Source of the DNA: Fodinibius salsisoli
GTDB lineage: Bacteria > Bacteroidota > Rhodothermia > Balneolales > Balneolaceae
DNA length: 64,000 nt
Reading direction: 5' to 3'
Assembly: GCF_026229185.1 (NCBI RefSeq)
Contig: NZ_JAGGJA010000003.1
Span: 248,001 to 312,000, forward strand
Numbering within the stretch: position 1 is the first letter of the stretch; the number at the start of each line of letters is the position of its first letter. Positions 45,712 through 54,959 of the stretch are shown piece by piece. Position numbers and translations under genes: made by a program. The notes beneath the pieces were generated by a model, which was not told the origin of the DNA, did no database searches, and worked only from the letters and a program-made list of their open reading frames with translations.

Positions 45712-46119
45712 ATGAAGCGAACAACAACCATTACTCTCATCCTGTTCTTATCAGCATTGATCTCCTGTTCATTATTAGACAATAACTCACACGCATCAAA
45801 AATTATCGGTCAGTGGCAATGGGTTCGATCCAGTGGAGGATTTGCGGGTGAGGTTACAACACGAGATTCCGCGGGAGTGCCTGACCGTCATTTTAACTTC
45901 AAGTCCAACGGTGCCTTTACATTCTACCGGACCGATACCCTGGTACAAGCAGGAAAATATTCTTTACAGAAAAAAGAAGGAGATGTGATTATAAGTTATG
46001 ATACAGGACAAAAGGACTTCTTCTTTGATCAAAGAGTAACCTTCAAAGGGAAAGATACATTGATATTATCCGATGAATGCTATGACTGTTATATTCATAC
46101 CTATATTCGAGCTCAGTAA
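45712..46119 (+). CDS. small lipoprotein, function unknown
   Basis: 135 residues from the ATG at 45712; a TTG 27 bp upstream would also be in frame but gives a poorer signal sequence. The lipobox is LISCS at residues 15-19. The rest, with IGQWQWVRSSGGFAGEV, FNFKSNGAFTFYR and GKDTLILSDECYDC, looks like a lipocalin-like 'W-x-W' beta-barrel domain common in Bacteroidota lipoproteins. Two cysteines near the C-terminus may pair. No function can be given. It is in the accessory region beside the Gabija-like pair. Confidence 0.8.
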   Translation: MKRTTTITLILFLSALISCSLLDNNSHASKIIGQWQWVRSSGGFAGEVTTRDSAGVPDRHFNFKSNGAFTFYRTDTLVQAGKYSLQKKEGDVIISYDTGQKDFFFDQRVTFKGKDTLILSDECYDCYIHTYIRAQ

Positions 46120-46411
46120 ATCCGTGGGAGAAACTTATCATTCAATTATTTTTCTCTTCCCAAAGCTCTGCGTTAGAATGTGCAAGAGTTCAATAGATCG
46201 CTGAGCAACGACATTTCTAGAACCGGACACCTATTCTTTACGAGAGAATAGCTCTACTCCTGACATGAAAGATAGGTGCAATATTTCTTCAATAGTTATT
46301 CCCTTGCTCCCGGGTGTAATAGAATGTAGGCCTGAACAGCGAAAATAAGTTGTTGAAACCTACACCTGTATTTATATTTCTCTTAACTATCAAGTAAAAG
46401 GTCCGGATGCC

Positions 46412-46930
46412 ATGTCACTTATCCATCGTTTATACCAGCCAGCAATTCCTTTCATTATGGCCTTCTTGCTGATTATTCTCTCTTTGCCGGCCTGCTCGCT
46501 CTTTGACGGCAATGACCGTAACAGCGCCGATTCCAGTTTCAGAGAAAATCATCAAAAATGGCAGGCAATGGATTATGCTGAATATACCTTTACCCTCGAT
46601 CGATACTGCTTTTGTGGCGGTGGTCTGTATCCTGCTAAAGTAGTCGTTAAAGCAGACACGATATTTAGTGTGCTGGATCCCCATTCCCAAAAGCCTGTCT
46701 CCATCGATTCCACGCTAACCTACGAAGATGTTTATCCCACTGTTGAAGATCTTTTCGATTTAATCAAAGACGCTATGGAAAAAGATGCCGACCGCCTTGA
46801 TGTTGAATACAATAATTTTTCTGGTTTTCCCTGGCGTATCGATATTGATTATAGCAAACAGATCGCTGATGAAGAAATCAGATATGAAATAACTTCCTTC
46901 TCGGGTTCATCACATTTATATCCTGTTTAA
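46412..46930 (+). CDS. DUF6174-like lipoprotein
   Basis: 172 residues. The signal ends in LSLPACSLF. The mature protein has W-x-x-M-D-Y-A-E-Y-T-F-T-L-D-R-Y-C-F-C, the conserved Y-x-F ... R-x-C-F-C block, then VVKADTIFSVLD and a DRLDVEYN strand, which match DUF6174. These are secreted or surface lipoproteins with no known role. It sits 23 bp before the DUF6940 gene and may be read with it. Confidence 0.82.
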   Translation: MSLIHRLYQPAIPFIMAFLLIILSLPACSLFDGNDRNSADSSFRENHQKWQAMDYAEYTFTLDRYCFCGGGLYPAKVVVKADTIFSVLDPHSQKPVSIDSTLTYEDVYPTVEDLFDLIKDAMEKDADRLDVEYNNFSGFPWRIDIDYSKQIADEEIRYEITSFSGSSHLYPV

Positions 46931-46952
46931 TTTAATACCCCAGCTATAATAA

Positions 46953-47543
46953 ATGATGTGGAAACCTATAGAAATTGCATCAAATGATCACTTCCAATCT
47001 TTTGGCATACAGGAGGATGGAGAAAAAATAAACAACCGCCTATTTCTCTATCTGCTGCGTGACTCTTCGGCATTTAGAAATTTTTATAGCCAACTTTTGG
47101 TAGATTGTGACTTTGAAGCCTTCCTGTGGGAAAACAAACCGATGGCTGAAGGGAACATGGATCAGCCCTACGAATGCACGCTTGTGCATAACAGCTATCT
47201 CTCTCGCTGCTCGCCCGACCAGCATACCTTTCGACAATATTTTGACCCTGACCGGCAAGCCGTCTCCTTCCCTAATCTCGGCGGCGATGCCCAATTGATT
47301 GCTCCCTGTCCCCACCAGTCCCCTGAATGCTATACTCATATCGGATCGTTTGTCCGAAATGCAGAACCTGAGCAACAGGATGCATTGTGGTGTATCGCGG
47401 CCGAAGAAATGCTAAATGCTATTGGTAAATCTCCACGCTGGCTCAGCACCAACGGACTGGGCGTCTCCTGGCTTCACCTTCGCATCGACCGGCGACCCAA
47501 ATACTACCAGACCCAAGAATATCGATCATTTTCATCCGAATAA
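46953..47543 (+). CDS. DUF6940 family protein
   Basis: 196 residues, cytoplasmic by sequence (no signal). Matching blocks are FPNLGGDAQLIAPCPHQ, SFVRNAEPEQQDALW and the C-terminal GLGVSWLHLRIDRRPKYYQ, which I associate with the DUF6940 family, also found in eukaryotes. The function is unknown. Start could be Met2 (46956). It lies 23 bp after the DUF6174 gene and 12 bp before an outer membrane protein gene, so an operon is likely. Confidence 0.75.
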   Translation: MMWKPIEIASNDHFQSFGIQEDGEKINNRLFLYLLRDSSAFRNFYSQLLVDCDFEAFLWENKPMAEGNMDQPYECTLVHNSYLSRCSPDQHTFRQYFDPDRQAVSFPNLGGDAQLIAPCPHQSPECYTHIGSFVRNAEPEQQDALWCIAAEEMLNAIGKSPRWLSTNGLGVSWLHLRIDRRPKYYQTQEYRSFSSE

Positions 47544-47555
47544 TACCTTGTCATT

Positions 47556-48272
47556 ATGAAACGACTACTACTTTACCTATTTCCCTTATTCCTCGCCTCG
47601 GCTGCCAGTGCCCAGAGCACCGAATTCTCTGCCCATTTAAACTCAGGCTTATTTTCGTTTGGTGGAAGTTCTGCTACCCATAATTCTTTTATTATTCTCA
47701 GTGATGTAGCCTCTCAAACCAGCTACACCAATAATCCCTATGGAACCCAGAATTCCGTTTCTTATGGATTGGCTTTACAATTGCAACGCATAACCAGCGG
47801 AAATCTCATTTTGGGTACACAGATGGGTTTTGAGCGATTGCGTAGTGAAGTAGAGATTACCAGAACAATTGGAGAAAGAAAGCCGAATGCTCTTTATCCA
47901 TCATTTTCAGGCGAAACACACCTTATCCATCATTTTGTAAATCTTTACCCCTATTTGGGGCATCGGTTTAAGTTTCCTTCTTCCATGGATCTGGATATAA
48001 CTTTGGGGGCGGATATTGCCTTCAATACCAGTAGTCGAGAGAAAGGCGAAGCCAAAGCAGGAGGCAATGATAATATTATAACCACCGACAAAGAACAGAA
48101 TAGCCCCGGCACCGATATCAGGCTGCGGGGGCAGGCTACTTTCTACTATCAACAGTGGGGCTTTTCTGCCGGATATTCCTACGGACTACATAACTATACC
48201 AGCGACTATGTTGGAATCGATGCAGAAACCTATGCCCGGTTCATTCGAATGGGGATTACATATCGATTCTAA
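47556..48272 (+). CDS. outer membrane beta-barrel protein
   Basis: 238 residues. Signal peptide 1-19 (ASAAS-AQS). Alternating-residue strands through the length and a C-terminal MGITYRF, an outer-membrane insertion tail, indicate a small barrel of about 8-10 strands. No closer family is recognised. It probably forms one transcript with the DUF6940 gene, 12 bp upstream. Confidence 0.8.
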   Translation: MKRLLLYLFPLFLASAASAQSTEFSAHLNSGLFSFGGSSATHNSFIILSDVASQTSYTNNPYGTQNSVSYGLALQLQRITSGNLILGTQMGFERLRSEVEITRTIGERKPNALYPSFSGETHLIHHFVNLYPYLGHRFKFPSSMDLDITLGADIAFNTSSREKGEAKAGGNDNIITTDKEQNSPGTDIRLRGQATFYYQQWGFSAGYSYGLHNYTSDYVGIDAETYARFIRMGITYRF

Positions 48273-48284
48273 AAAGCCGCTGGC

Positions 48285-49460
48285 CTATTCTGTGATAAAA
48301 TGATGCCGACAATCCTTGGGAGCACTCACCGGGTTACAGCGACCGGATCCCGTTGCACCGGGTAAGGTGACTTTATAATCCGACCCAAACGAACTGACTT
48401 CCGGAAAGTCTGTACTGATAAACTGGGCCCCGCTTTGCAGGGCCGCGTCTCTCCGGGTGGTATCTCCGGTCCGCGCCTCTTCCAAGGGAATATCCGCCCG
48501 GGTGCGAATGATGTACCCGGCGGCTGCCCGTTCCTTTATCGATTGCCTATCCGACAACACATCATTCATCTTGATAAATCCAGCCGTAGGATGACCAGGC
48601 TCTGAACTTACAAACAAGGCCCCTCCCTCCAAGTTGGGCCTATCAGCCAGGTAGGCCTTTTTGACTTTTCCGGTATTATCTAAAGCAAACAGGACCTTTC
48701 CTCTGCTTTCTGCGAGGGTCGGCCAACCTTCAGTTAGGATAGCTTCTTCAAGTGATGCGAAACGACCTCGCACCTCATCCGGCGTCATCACCTGATCGCT
48801 GGAAAACGCCTGCCATATCTCTTTGTCAATTTCTTTAATATTGGATGCATTAACAGGGACCGGCTTAACGAAACTATGATTCCCTGAGGAAAATTGTCCT
48901 GCTACTCCCTTGTCTTTTACCTCCAGCAAAACCATAATAGGTAAATGGTTGGGATGCCCTGAGGACCAGTCGTTAATTTCAGAAAGGCATGCGGTCAGCG
49001 TGAGGCATTGCGAGCGGTAGTCCACATCCGGTACGTGAAGGACCTTGAAGCCCGGCCGCATCATTTCCTCCTTCCTGAGATACGCTTTGTCGCCGGTCTG
49101 GATCGCACCAAGGGGTTCAGCAAATAATCCTCCCTGTGGATCGGCAAAAATATCCAGCTCAAATTGTCGGATCCCCAATCGCTCAAGCTGCTCTTTAAGC
49201 GGATGATGAGTATATTGCAGATTTTTAGCCCAGCCCGGCCTCTTCCCATTAAACAACGCTACTGTTTCTGCTGTTGGAGCTTGGTGATAGCTGTTGTGCG
49301 TGCCCAGTAGTTGGATCTGGTTCAGTCGCAGGCAATCATCAACATTAGCTTTCGTTATATCTTCGCACTTGGGGGAGGCTGTTTGCTGTGCGGCTGTAGT
49401 ACCAACAAAAATTGATGCTAATAGCAATAGACTACAGAAAAAAGGAAGAAGTCGGAACAT
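48285..49460 (-). CDS. Ca2+-dependent phosphatidylinositol-specific phospholipase C-like protein
   Basis: 391 residues. A signal peptide (about 1-24) is followed by a PLC-X-like TIM barrel: LLGTHNSYH holds the first catalytic His, then FELDIFADPQGG, FKVLHVPDVDYRSQCLTL with a second His, and MVLLEVKDKG. FISTDFPEV ends the barrel. Related bacterial proteins are annotated 'phosphatidylinositol-specific phospholipase C1-like, Ca2+-dependent'. It would act outside the inner membrane on a phosphodiester head group; the real substrate is unknown. It converges with the outer membrane barrel gene (12-bp gap). Confidence 0.9.
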   Translation of the reverse strand: MFRLLPFFCSLLLLASIFVGTTAAQQTASPKCEDITKANVDDCLRLNQIQLLGTHNSYHQAPTAETVALFNGKRPGWAKNLQYTHHPLKEQLERLGIRQFELDIFADPQGGLFAEPLGAIQTGDKAYLRKEEMMRPGFKVLHVPDVDYRSQCLTLTACLSEINDWSSGHPNHLPIMVLLEVKDKGVAGQFSSGNHSFVKPVPVNASNIKEIDKEIWQAFSSDQVMTPDEVRGRFASLEEAILTEGWPTLAESRGKVLFALDNTGKVKKAYLADRPNLEGGALFVSSEPGHPTAGFIKMNDVLSDRQSIKERAAAGYIIRTRADIPLEEARTGDTTRRDAALQSGAQFISTDFPEVSSFGSDYKVTLPGATGSGRCNPVSAPKDCRHHFITE

Positions 49461-49564
49461 ATTTAAAGGGAATCAAAAATTTTTGTTAAATACTGAATGT
49501 TTTAATCTTCAATTTGATTAGCATATCTAACGATTAAACATAACCGAATTTTTACGATAGTATT

Positions 49565-50269
49565 ATGAAAATAGAAATATGGTCCGACATTATGTGTCCC
49601 TTCTGTTACATTGGCAAACGAAGGCTGGAAAAGGCGCTGGATCAATTTGATCATTCCGATGATATCGCTTTGGAATGGAAAAGCTATCAGCTTAACCCGG
49701 ATATGAAAACCGACGCTGATGCCAATATTAACGAGTATCTGGCTCAAACAAAGGGTTGGTCCGTTGCACACGCCCAACAGATGAATCAACGTGTTACCGA
49801 TATGGCGGCCGCAGAGGGATTGGAATATAATATGGATGAAGCAGTCGTAGCCAATTCTTTCCAGGCACATACGCTCATCCAGTACGCCAAATCCCAAAGT
49901 CTGGGTGACGAAGCTGAAGAAGCTCTGTTTGAGGCCTACTTTATTAAATCCAGAAATATTGACGATACCGAAACGCTCCTCGACATCGCCGTTCAAGTTG
50001 GACTGGATCCTGATGAATCACATAAGGCACTTTCCAGCGATACCTATGCTGAAGCTGTTAAAGCAGACATCCAAGAGGCCAGAAATATGCGGGTTCGGGG
50101 CGTACCTTTCTTTTTACTTAATAAAAAATATAGCATTTCCGGTGCGCAGGATACGGACATCTTTTTACAGGCTTTGAACAAAGTATGGAAAGAATGGAAT
50201 GAGCAACAAGATACCGTTGAACTTTCCGAACAAAGCGATGCTGCCTGTGATGTTGATGGCAACTGTTGA
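49565..50269 (+). CDS. FrnE-type DsbA family oxidoreductase
   Basis: 234 residues without a signal, so cytoplasmic. The redox site CPFC is in IWSDIMCPFCYIGKRRLEKAL near residue 12; the cis-Pro loop is RGVPFFLLNKKY. FrnE-like proteins are 2-hydroxychromene-2-carboxylate isomerase/DsbA relatives that protect thiols under oxidative stress. The C-terminus ends in ACDVDGNC, two extra cysteines that could serve as a second redox pair, as in Deinococcus FrnE. Divergent from the PI-PLC gene. Confidence 0.93.
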   Translation: MKIEIWSDIMCPFCYIGKRRLEKALDQFDHSDDIALEWKSYQLNPDMKTDADANINEYLAQTKGWSVAHAQQMNQRVTDMAAAEGLEYNMDEAVVANSFQAHTLIQYAKSQSLGDEAEEALFEAYFIKSRNIDDTETLLDIAVQVGLDPDESHKALSSDTYAEAVKADIQEARNMRVRGVPFFLLNKKYSISGAQDTDIFLQALNKVWKEWNEQQDTVELSEQSDAACDVDGNC

Positions 50270-50328
50270 CTAAAAGGGCCGAAATCAATACTATCATTTT
50301 TTCTTAATTGTTAATTACCCCACAACTT

Positions 50329-51015
50329 ATGTTCAAGGAATCATCCCTTCTCCTCTGTTTATTAGTTCTTGTAGCGTTCCTTTCCGTAAAAGGTCAGCAA
50401 ACGGTCGATGACCCCGATCCTCAGCGGTTTGAATCTGAGATCGAGCAATTCAGGAGTTGGGATGAGAAAAACAGTATTCCTTCCGATCCTATCCTGTTTG
50501 TGGGCAGCTCCAGCATCCGGTTTTGGAAGACGGCCGAGGCCTTCCCCGAATTTGACGTTATCAATCGGGGCTTTGGCGGCTCCCATATTTCGGACGTGCA
50601 GCATTATTACCATTCGGTGATTGGCAAATATGATCCCGAGCTAATCGTATTTTATGAGGGCGATAATGATATTGCCGCCGGAAAACCGGTTGACCAGGTG
50701 CTGGGCGATTACAAACAGCTGATTGAACGTATCCTGGCCGACAAGCCGGACGTCCATTTCGCCTATGTTCCCATAAAGCCCAGTAGCAGCCGGTGGGATT
50801 ACTGGCCCAAAATGAAGGAAGCCAATCAGCGTATCAAGGCCTATAATGCTCAAAACGATCGTCTGCACTACGTGGACCTCGCTACTCCGGTGTTAAATAG
50901 TGAAGGAACGCCCGACGACAGCCTGTTTCTCGATGACTTGCTGCACCTTAATGAAAAGGGCTATGCCAGGTGGAATAGTGTGTTGCGACCTGTGATGGAA
51001 GAATTGGTTGAATAG
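50329..51015 (+). CDS. SGNH/GDSL-type hydrolase, exported
   Basis: 228 residues from the ATG at 50329; an in-frame TTG 21 bp upstream is less likely. Signal peptide about 1-22. SGNH blocks: FVGSSSIRFW (Ser), NRGFGGSHI (Gly), YEGDNDIAAG (Asn) and DDLLHLNEKGY (Asp and His). It hydrolyses esters, perhaps acetyl groups on polysaccharides. It is 59 bp after the DsbA-like gene on the same strand. Confidence 0.9.
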   Translation: MFKESSLLLCLLVLVAFLSVKGQQTVDDPDPQRFESEIEQFRSWDEKNSIPSDPILFVGSSSIRFWKTAEAFPEFDVINRGFGGSHISDVQHYYHSVIGKYDPELIVFYEGDNDIAAGKPVDQVLGDYKQLIERILADKPDVHFAYVPIKPSSSRWDYWPKMKEANQRIKAYNAQNDRLHYVDLATPVLNSEGTPDDSLFLDDLLHLNEKGYARWNSVLRPVMEELVE

Positions 51016-51350
51016 TCTTTACTTGGGATTAATGTAGGGGGGTAGTTTTTGCATCGTTTTGATTCTATTATTCATTTTTTGTGACCCAGAAAGTCTCGGG
51101 GAATCGCAGATATTGTATTAGATAAAATGATAAAAACAGGGAGTGCTCTTTAACGTTAGTCATTATACAAAATAATTTTTCCCGCTATTCACCCCGCTCC
51201 CCGGTTTAAAAATCCCCTAAAGTTAACGCTAATAACCATCCTCATTGGATAAAGAAATATAGTCATTCGTTCTGGGAAATTATTTATCCCTTATCAAATT
51301 CTTCCCTATTTTAGGGCGACACTGAAATCAGACTCAAATTCAAAGTTTTC
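51016..51350. other. intergenic region, nothing recognised
   Basis: 335 bp between the SGNH hydrolase and the VOC protein, same strand. I find no palindrome of note, repeat or coding frame; a promoter for the VOC gene is expected but not identified. Confidence 0.5.
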
Positions 51351-51797
51351 ATGTTTTCGCTCTTACTGCTTAGCTCTTCCATGCTCTTGGTATCGCTGGC
51401 CGCCTCCAAACTTACCTTTGACCATTATTCCATCACTGTTTCTGACCTGCAGACCAGTGCATCATTTTATAAAAATATTATGTCGCTTCCCGAAATTGAA
51501 AATAAGACCGAAAAGGAATACATCCGCTGGTTTAGTATGGGCCAAAATATGGAGCTCCACCTTATCGAGGGCGATACCGATGAAATCAGTATGATTCAGC
51601 GTATTCACCTGGCCCTGAAAAGCAATGATCTGGATGGACTTATGGAGCGCCTTGATGACAATGACATCTATTATGCCAGCGCCTATGGTAAGCCAAATAC
51701 CTTTAATGTGCGTCCAGACGGTATCCGCCAAATTTATTTCCAGGATCCGGATGGCTATTGGCTTGAAGTAAATGACGTAAAGGCTCCAGAGAAATAA
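51351..51797 (+). CDS. VOC-family (glyoxalase/dioxygenase-like) protein with N-terminal anchor
   Basis: 148 residues. A hydrophobic N-terminus (about 1-19) suggests export or a membrane anchor, unusual for the superfamily. The VOC fold shows FDHYSITVSDLQTSASFYKNI at the start and IRQIYFQDPDGYWLEVND at the end, with His24 and a terminal Glu as the likely metal ligands. The reaction is unknown. A hairpin follows that separates it from the convergent channel gene. Confidence 0.85.
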   Translation: MFSLLLLSSSMLLVSLAASKLTFDHYSITVSDLQTSASFYKNIMSLPEIENKTEKEYIRWFSMGQNMELHLIEGDTDEISMIQRIHLALKSNDLDGLMERLDDNDIYYASAYGKPNTFNVRPDGIRQIYFQDPDGYWLEVNDVKAPEK

Positions 51798-51847
51798 GAA
51801 TTACCCTTAACCAGTACAAGGCACAAAAGGTAGCCCCGAAATTCTAG

Positions 51848-51877
51848 ACTATGAAAGGGTTCTAAGCCTTTCATAGT
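51848..51877. terminator. bidirectional terminator-like hairpin
   Basis: Perfect 11-bp arms ACTATGAAAGG/CCTTTCATAGT with an 8-nt loop, between the convergent VOC and potassium-channel genes. A TATTTT follows on the plus side. Confidence 0.75.
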
Positions 51878-51902
51878 TGATATTTTAAAAAGATATTGAT
51901 CT

Positions 51903-52724
51903 TTAATTGAGAGCTTCTCCGCAATATTTACAGTACGTAGCATCTCGGTCGTGGCCTTCTTTTGAGCAATATGGACAAACTTGGGTAGAATGCCTTCTTT
52001 CACGTTCTACTTTATTCAACTCTACGGTAACAATACCGGTAGGCACGGCGATAATTCCGTAGCCCATAATCATGATAAGTGCCGACATCATCTGCCCCAA
52101 GGGCGTTTGGGGAGAAATATCACCGTAGCCAACCGTAGTGAGTGTAACGATGGCCCAATATATGCCTTTGGGAATGCTGCTAAATCCATTTTCTGAGCCC
52201 TCGACCACATACATCAAAGAACCCACGATAACGGTTATCGTAATCACCGTGAAAATAAAAATGGCAATCTTACGGCGCGAGGCAACCAGGGCTTTCTGAA
52301 GGTATTCCACTTCGACGATATATTGCGTAAACTTCAATACTCTGAAAACACGTAATACACGCAGTACCCTGATGACCAGGAAATATTGACTCCCCGGCAA
52401 CAACAAGCTGACATAAGTGGGAAGGATAGAAAAGAGATCCACTAAGCCATAAAAACTAAAGATATAGCCTGACTTTTTCTCAACAGTGAGAATCCTAAAG
52501 ATGTATTCAATAGTAAACAGGATCGTAAAAAACCACTCCAGCTCATACAGCAGCTCTCCGTATGCATTACGATAACTGACAATACTATCCAGCATTACCA
52601 CGATAACACTGAGTATAATGCTGGCAATAAGGACAACATCAAAAACCTTACCTGATCGGGTATCGGCCTCAAAAATAATTTCGTGCAGACGCCCTTTCCA
52701 ACCTAATGCTTGATGGTCCTCCAT
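51903..52724 (-). CDS. voltage-gated potassium-channel-like ion transporter with C-terminal zinc ribbon
   Basis: 273 residues, six membrane helices. The S4 voltage sensor is the Arg-rich run VIRVLRVLRVFRVLKF (about 117-132). The pore filter TVGYGD is at 197-202. The last 25 residues hold CPYC (250-253) and CKYC (265-268), a two-knuckle zinc ribbon on the cytoplasmic side. It conducts K+ across the inner membrane. The zinc ribbon is a small regulatory tail I cannot place in a named family. It lies 9 bp after the PLD-type gene, on the same strand. Confidence 0.93.
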   Translation of the reverse strand: MEDHQALGWKGRLHEIIFEADTRSGKVFDVVLIASIILSVIVVMLDSIVSYRNAYGELLYELEWFFTILFTIEYIFRILTVEKKSGYIFSFYGLVDLFSILPTYVSLLLPGSQYFLVIRVLRVLRVFRVLKFTQYIVEVEYLQKALVASRRKIAIFIFTVITITVIVGSLMYVVEGSENGFSSIPKGIYWAIVTLTTVGYGDISPQTPLGQMMSALIMIMGYGIIAVPTGIVTVELNKVERERRHSTQVCPYCSKEGHDRDATYCKYCGEALN

Positions 52725-52733
52725 AAAAATAAC

Positions 52734-53900
52734 CTAAATCTCTTGCTTGAATGGTTTGCTAATCGTTTCTAATGCCCGTTGCCACATGCTTCTGCGCTCC
52801 CATTGTCCCTTTGTCACCTGCTCGCAAGAAGTTAAATCATCTTCAAAATGTCTCAACAAAACACTGGCCAATGCTTCATTATTGGCAATCAAATTGATCT
52901 CATCATCTTTAAGCATTGAGCGGTGATTAAAGTTTGCAGAACCGATACAAGAAATAACATCATCAACAATCATTACTTTTGCATGAAGCATCGTCTTCTG
53001 ATAAAACCAGATGTTGATACCGCATTGCAGCAGTTCATTAAAGCGGTCGCTCCCTGCTATGTTTGCTACCCGCTGGTCGGTATGCTTACCGGGAATCATA
53101 ATATCAATTTCAACCCCACGTTCGGCGGCTTTACACAACAACTCAACCATGGGCTGATTAGGATTAAAATAGGCCGTAGTGATTTTAATATTATCCTGGG
53201 CCTGTACGATTAACGTCTGGTAGAGAATCACGATATCACTCCAGCGTACGGAAGCCGAAGTTCTCACCACCTGCAATGCCACATCCCTAATCGCTTGCTC
53301 TCTGTCACTGAAACGTTCCCCGTTATACTGATGCCGGGGAAGCCGGCTGTCAAGTTGATGTCCGGCTTCAATCCAATTTTCCAGAAAGGCTGACTGCAAT
53401 CCCCGAACCGCAGGACCCTCAATGCGAAAATGCGTTTCCCGGTATTCGGAGGGATCCCGTGCATCTCCCTCCCACTCTTCTGCGATGCCTACACCGCCTG
53501 TGAAAGCAACTTTGCCGTCACAAATTAATACCTTGCGATGCGTACGGTTGTCAGTTTTCCAAATTTTCCACTGCTTAAAGGGACGGAACCAACTGATTTC
53601 AACCCCACTCTCCTCCATCATTTCGGTTAACCCATCCGTCATAAAGGCGGCCCCGTAGCTGTCTAAGATGACTCGAACCTCCACGCCTTCTTCAGCTTTT
53701 TTTGACAAACTGTGTGCCATACGCTGAGCGATATCTCCCTTCCAATAGACAAAAGTTAGAAAATCGACACGATGTTGAGCTTCCTGGATGGCCTGAAGCA
53801 TAGCTGGAAATATTTCGACCCCATTTTTTAGCACCTCGACCGTATTCCCGGAAGTGAATGGAATTCCAACCGTGCTTTCCAGTATTTCCTGATAGGCCAT
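52734..53900 (-). CDS. cardiolipin synthase-like phospholipase D protein
   Basis: 388 residues. Two HKD motifs: HRKVLICDGKVAFTGG at about 141-156 and HAKVMIVDDVISCIGSANFNHRS at about 306-328 (split here at the limit). No N-terminal membrane helices, like ClsB/YbhO. It joins phosphatidyl groups to make cardiolipin. The Kv-channel gene follows after 9 bp, so they share a transcript. Confidence 0.92.
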   Translation of the reverse strand: MAYQEILESTVGIPFTSGNTVEVLKNGVEIFPAMLQAIQEAQHRVDFLTFVYWKGDIAQRMAHSLSKKAEEGVEVRVILDSYGAAFMTDGLTEMMEESGVEISWFRPFKQWKIWKTDNRTHRKVLICDGKVAFTGGVGIAEEWEGDARDPSEYRETHFRIEGPAVRGLQSAFLENWIEAGHQLDSRLPRHQYNGERFSDREQAIRDVALQVVRTSASVRWSDIVILYQTLIVQAQDNIKITTAYFNPNQPMVELLCKAAERGVEIDIMIPGKHTDQRVANIAGSDRFNELLQCGINIWFYQKTMLHAKVMIVDDVISCIGSANFNHRSMLKDDEINLIANNEALASVLLRHFEDDLTSCEQVTKGQWERRSMWQRALETISKPFKQEI

Positions 53901-53998
53901 AGCATATTACCTTTCATTAATTTACAAACACCTTCTCTCTTAGCCTGTGACCTTTTTACATTTTATAGAAAAAGACCAAGAGTAAAAAAATGGATACT

Positions 53999-54436
53999 TT
54001 ACTTCACATTGTCTAATGCCGGGTGTTTATACGTCCCAGCTATAGCAAGAACAGCAGCCAAGAAGAGGATACCCGGTGCCAACAACGGATTTGACCCTTT
54101 TATGGCCGGCCATACCGCTTCCATTGCCGAAAAAGAGGGGTTAATTTCTTGGGTAAAACTGTAGTTACTGGAAAAATGGAGATACATCCCATAAATGCTG
54201 GCTAAGGCTGTAATCACCATCAGCCATCGAAGAGTGGCCAATACCTTAGGCCCCGGATACTGCCATGCCGTTACAGTTACCATAAATCCCACAGCTGATA
54301 AGATAATGGGAATCCACTGTTGGGCTTGCTCAAAGTGATCGAGCAAATACAATTCTGCGACATTGCCTATAAAAATAAAGGCAGCAACTCCCATCAAGAA
54401 TGATCGAAGTTGCTGCGCCGTAGTTTTCTGAGTCAC
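53999..54436 (-). CDS. four-helix membrane protein, unknown
   Basis: 145 residues with four predicted helices (about 11-29, 42-60, 66-86 and 116-134). No domain is recognised. It is encoded 4 bp after the helix-hairpin-helix lipoprotein, so the two are probably co-transcribed. Function unknown. Confidence 0.8.
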   Translation of the reverse strand: MTQKTTAQQLRSFLMGVAAFIFIGNVAELYLLDHFEQAQQWIPIILSAVGFMVTVTAWQYPGPKVLATLRWLMVITALASIYGMYLHFSSNYSFTQEINPSFSAMEAVWPAIKGSNPLLAPGILFLAAVLAIAGTYKHPALDNVK

Positions 54437-54440
54437 GCTA

Positions 54441-54959
54441 TTATTCAGACTTTAAATAAGTTTTAGCAATGGCAAGTTCTTCCTCGTTCACCAAAGACGT
54501 CAGTGCATCTACAAAAGCCTCGTTAGAATCATAGGGACGTCCGTCAACCAACTGTTGTGCTTCGTTCTCATGAACACCCGGCAGCTGTTGTAAAGAAGCG
54601 GCATCGCTTTCATTCGGGCTGACAGGAACATAAATAAAGTTCTCATAAGCAGCTACCTGCTCTTCATCCACGTATTTACCAATCTCTTTGCGAAACTGTT
54701 GGATACTAACATAAGGACGGTACTCTTCAAACTCATGAACCATCTTATCCCCAACAGCCGGAATAGTACGAAAATCTTCTTCGGATGCGGTGTTTATATT
54801 AAGCTTGGCCTCAGGCGCCTGAGCAGTGATGGTTTGTTCAGTGCTGGGGGCCTCTTCCATCGTCTGGGATGAAGCCTCCTGTTCACCTTCTTGGCTCCCA
54901 CCGCAGGCTATAACAACTATTGTTAAAAGTGTAATAAGTAAGCCAGATAGATATTTCAT
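54441..54959 (-). CDS. helix-hairpin-helix lipoprotein (ComEA-like fold)
   Basis: 172 residues. The lipobox is VVIACG. After a low-complexity linker (about 22-50) comes a ComEA-type helix-hairpin-helix block with LNINTASEEDFRTIPAVGDKM, then a second similar block SLQQLPGVHENEAQQLV. HhH repeats bind DNA non-specifically, and ComEA in other bacteria takes up DNA across the envelope. Here it is tethered outside the inner membrane with a membrane protein gene next to it. DNA binding at the surface is inferred. Confidence 0.85.
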   Translation of the reverse strand: MKYLSGLLITLLTIVVIACGGSQEGEQEASSQTMEEAPSTEQTITAQAPEAKLNINTASEEDFRTIPAVGDKMVHEFEEYRPYVSIQQFRKEIGKYVDEEQVAAYENFIYVPVSPNESDAASLQQLPGVHENEAQQLVDGRPYDSNEAFVDALTSLVNEEELAIAKTYLKSE

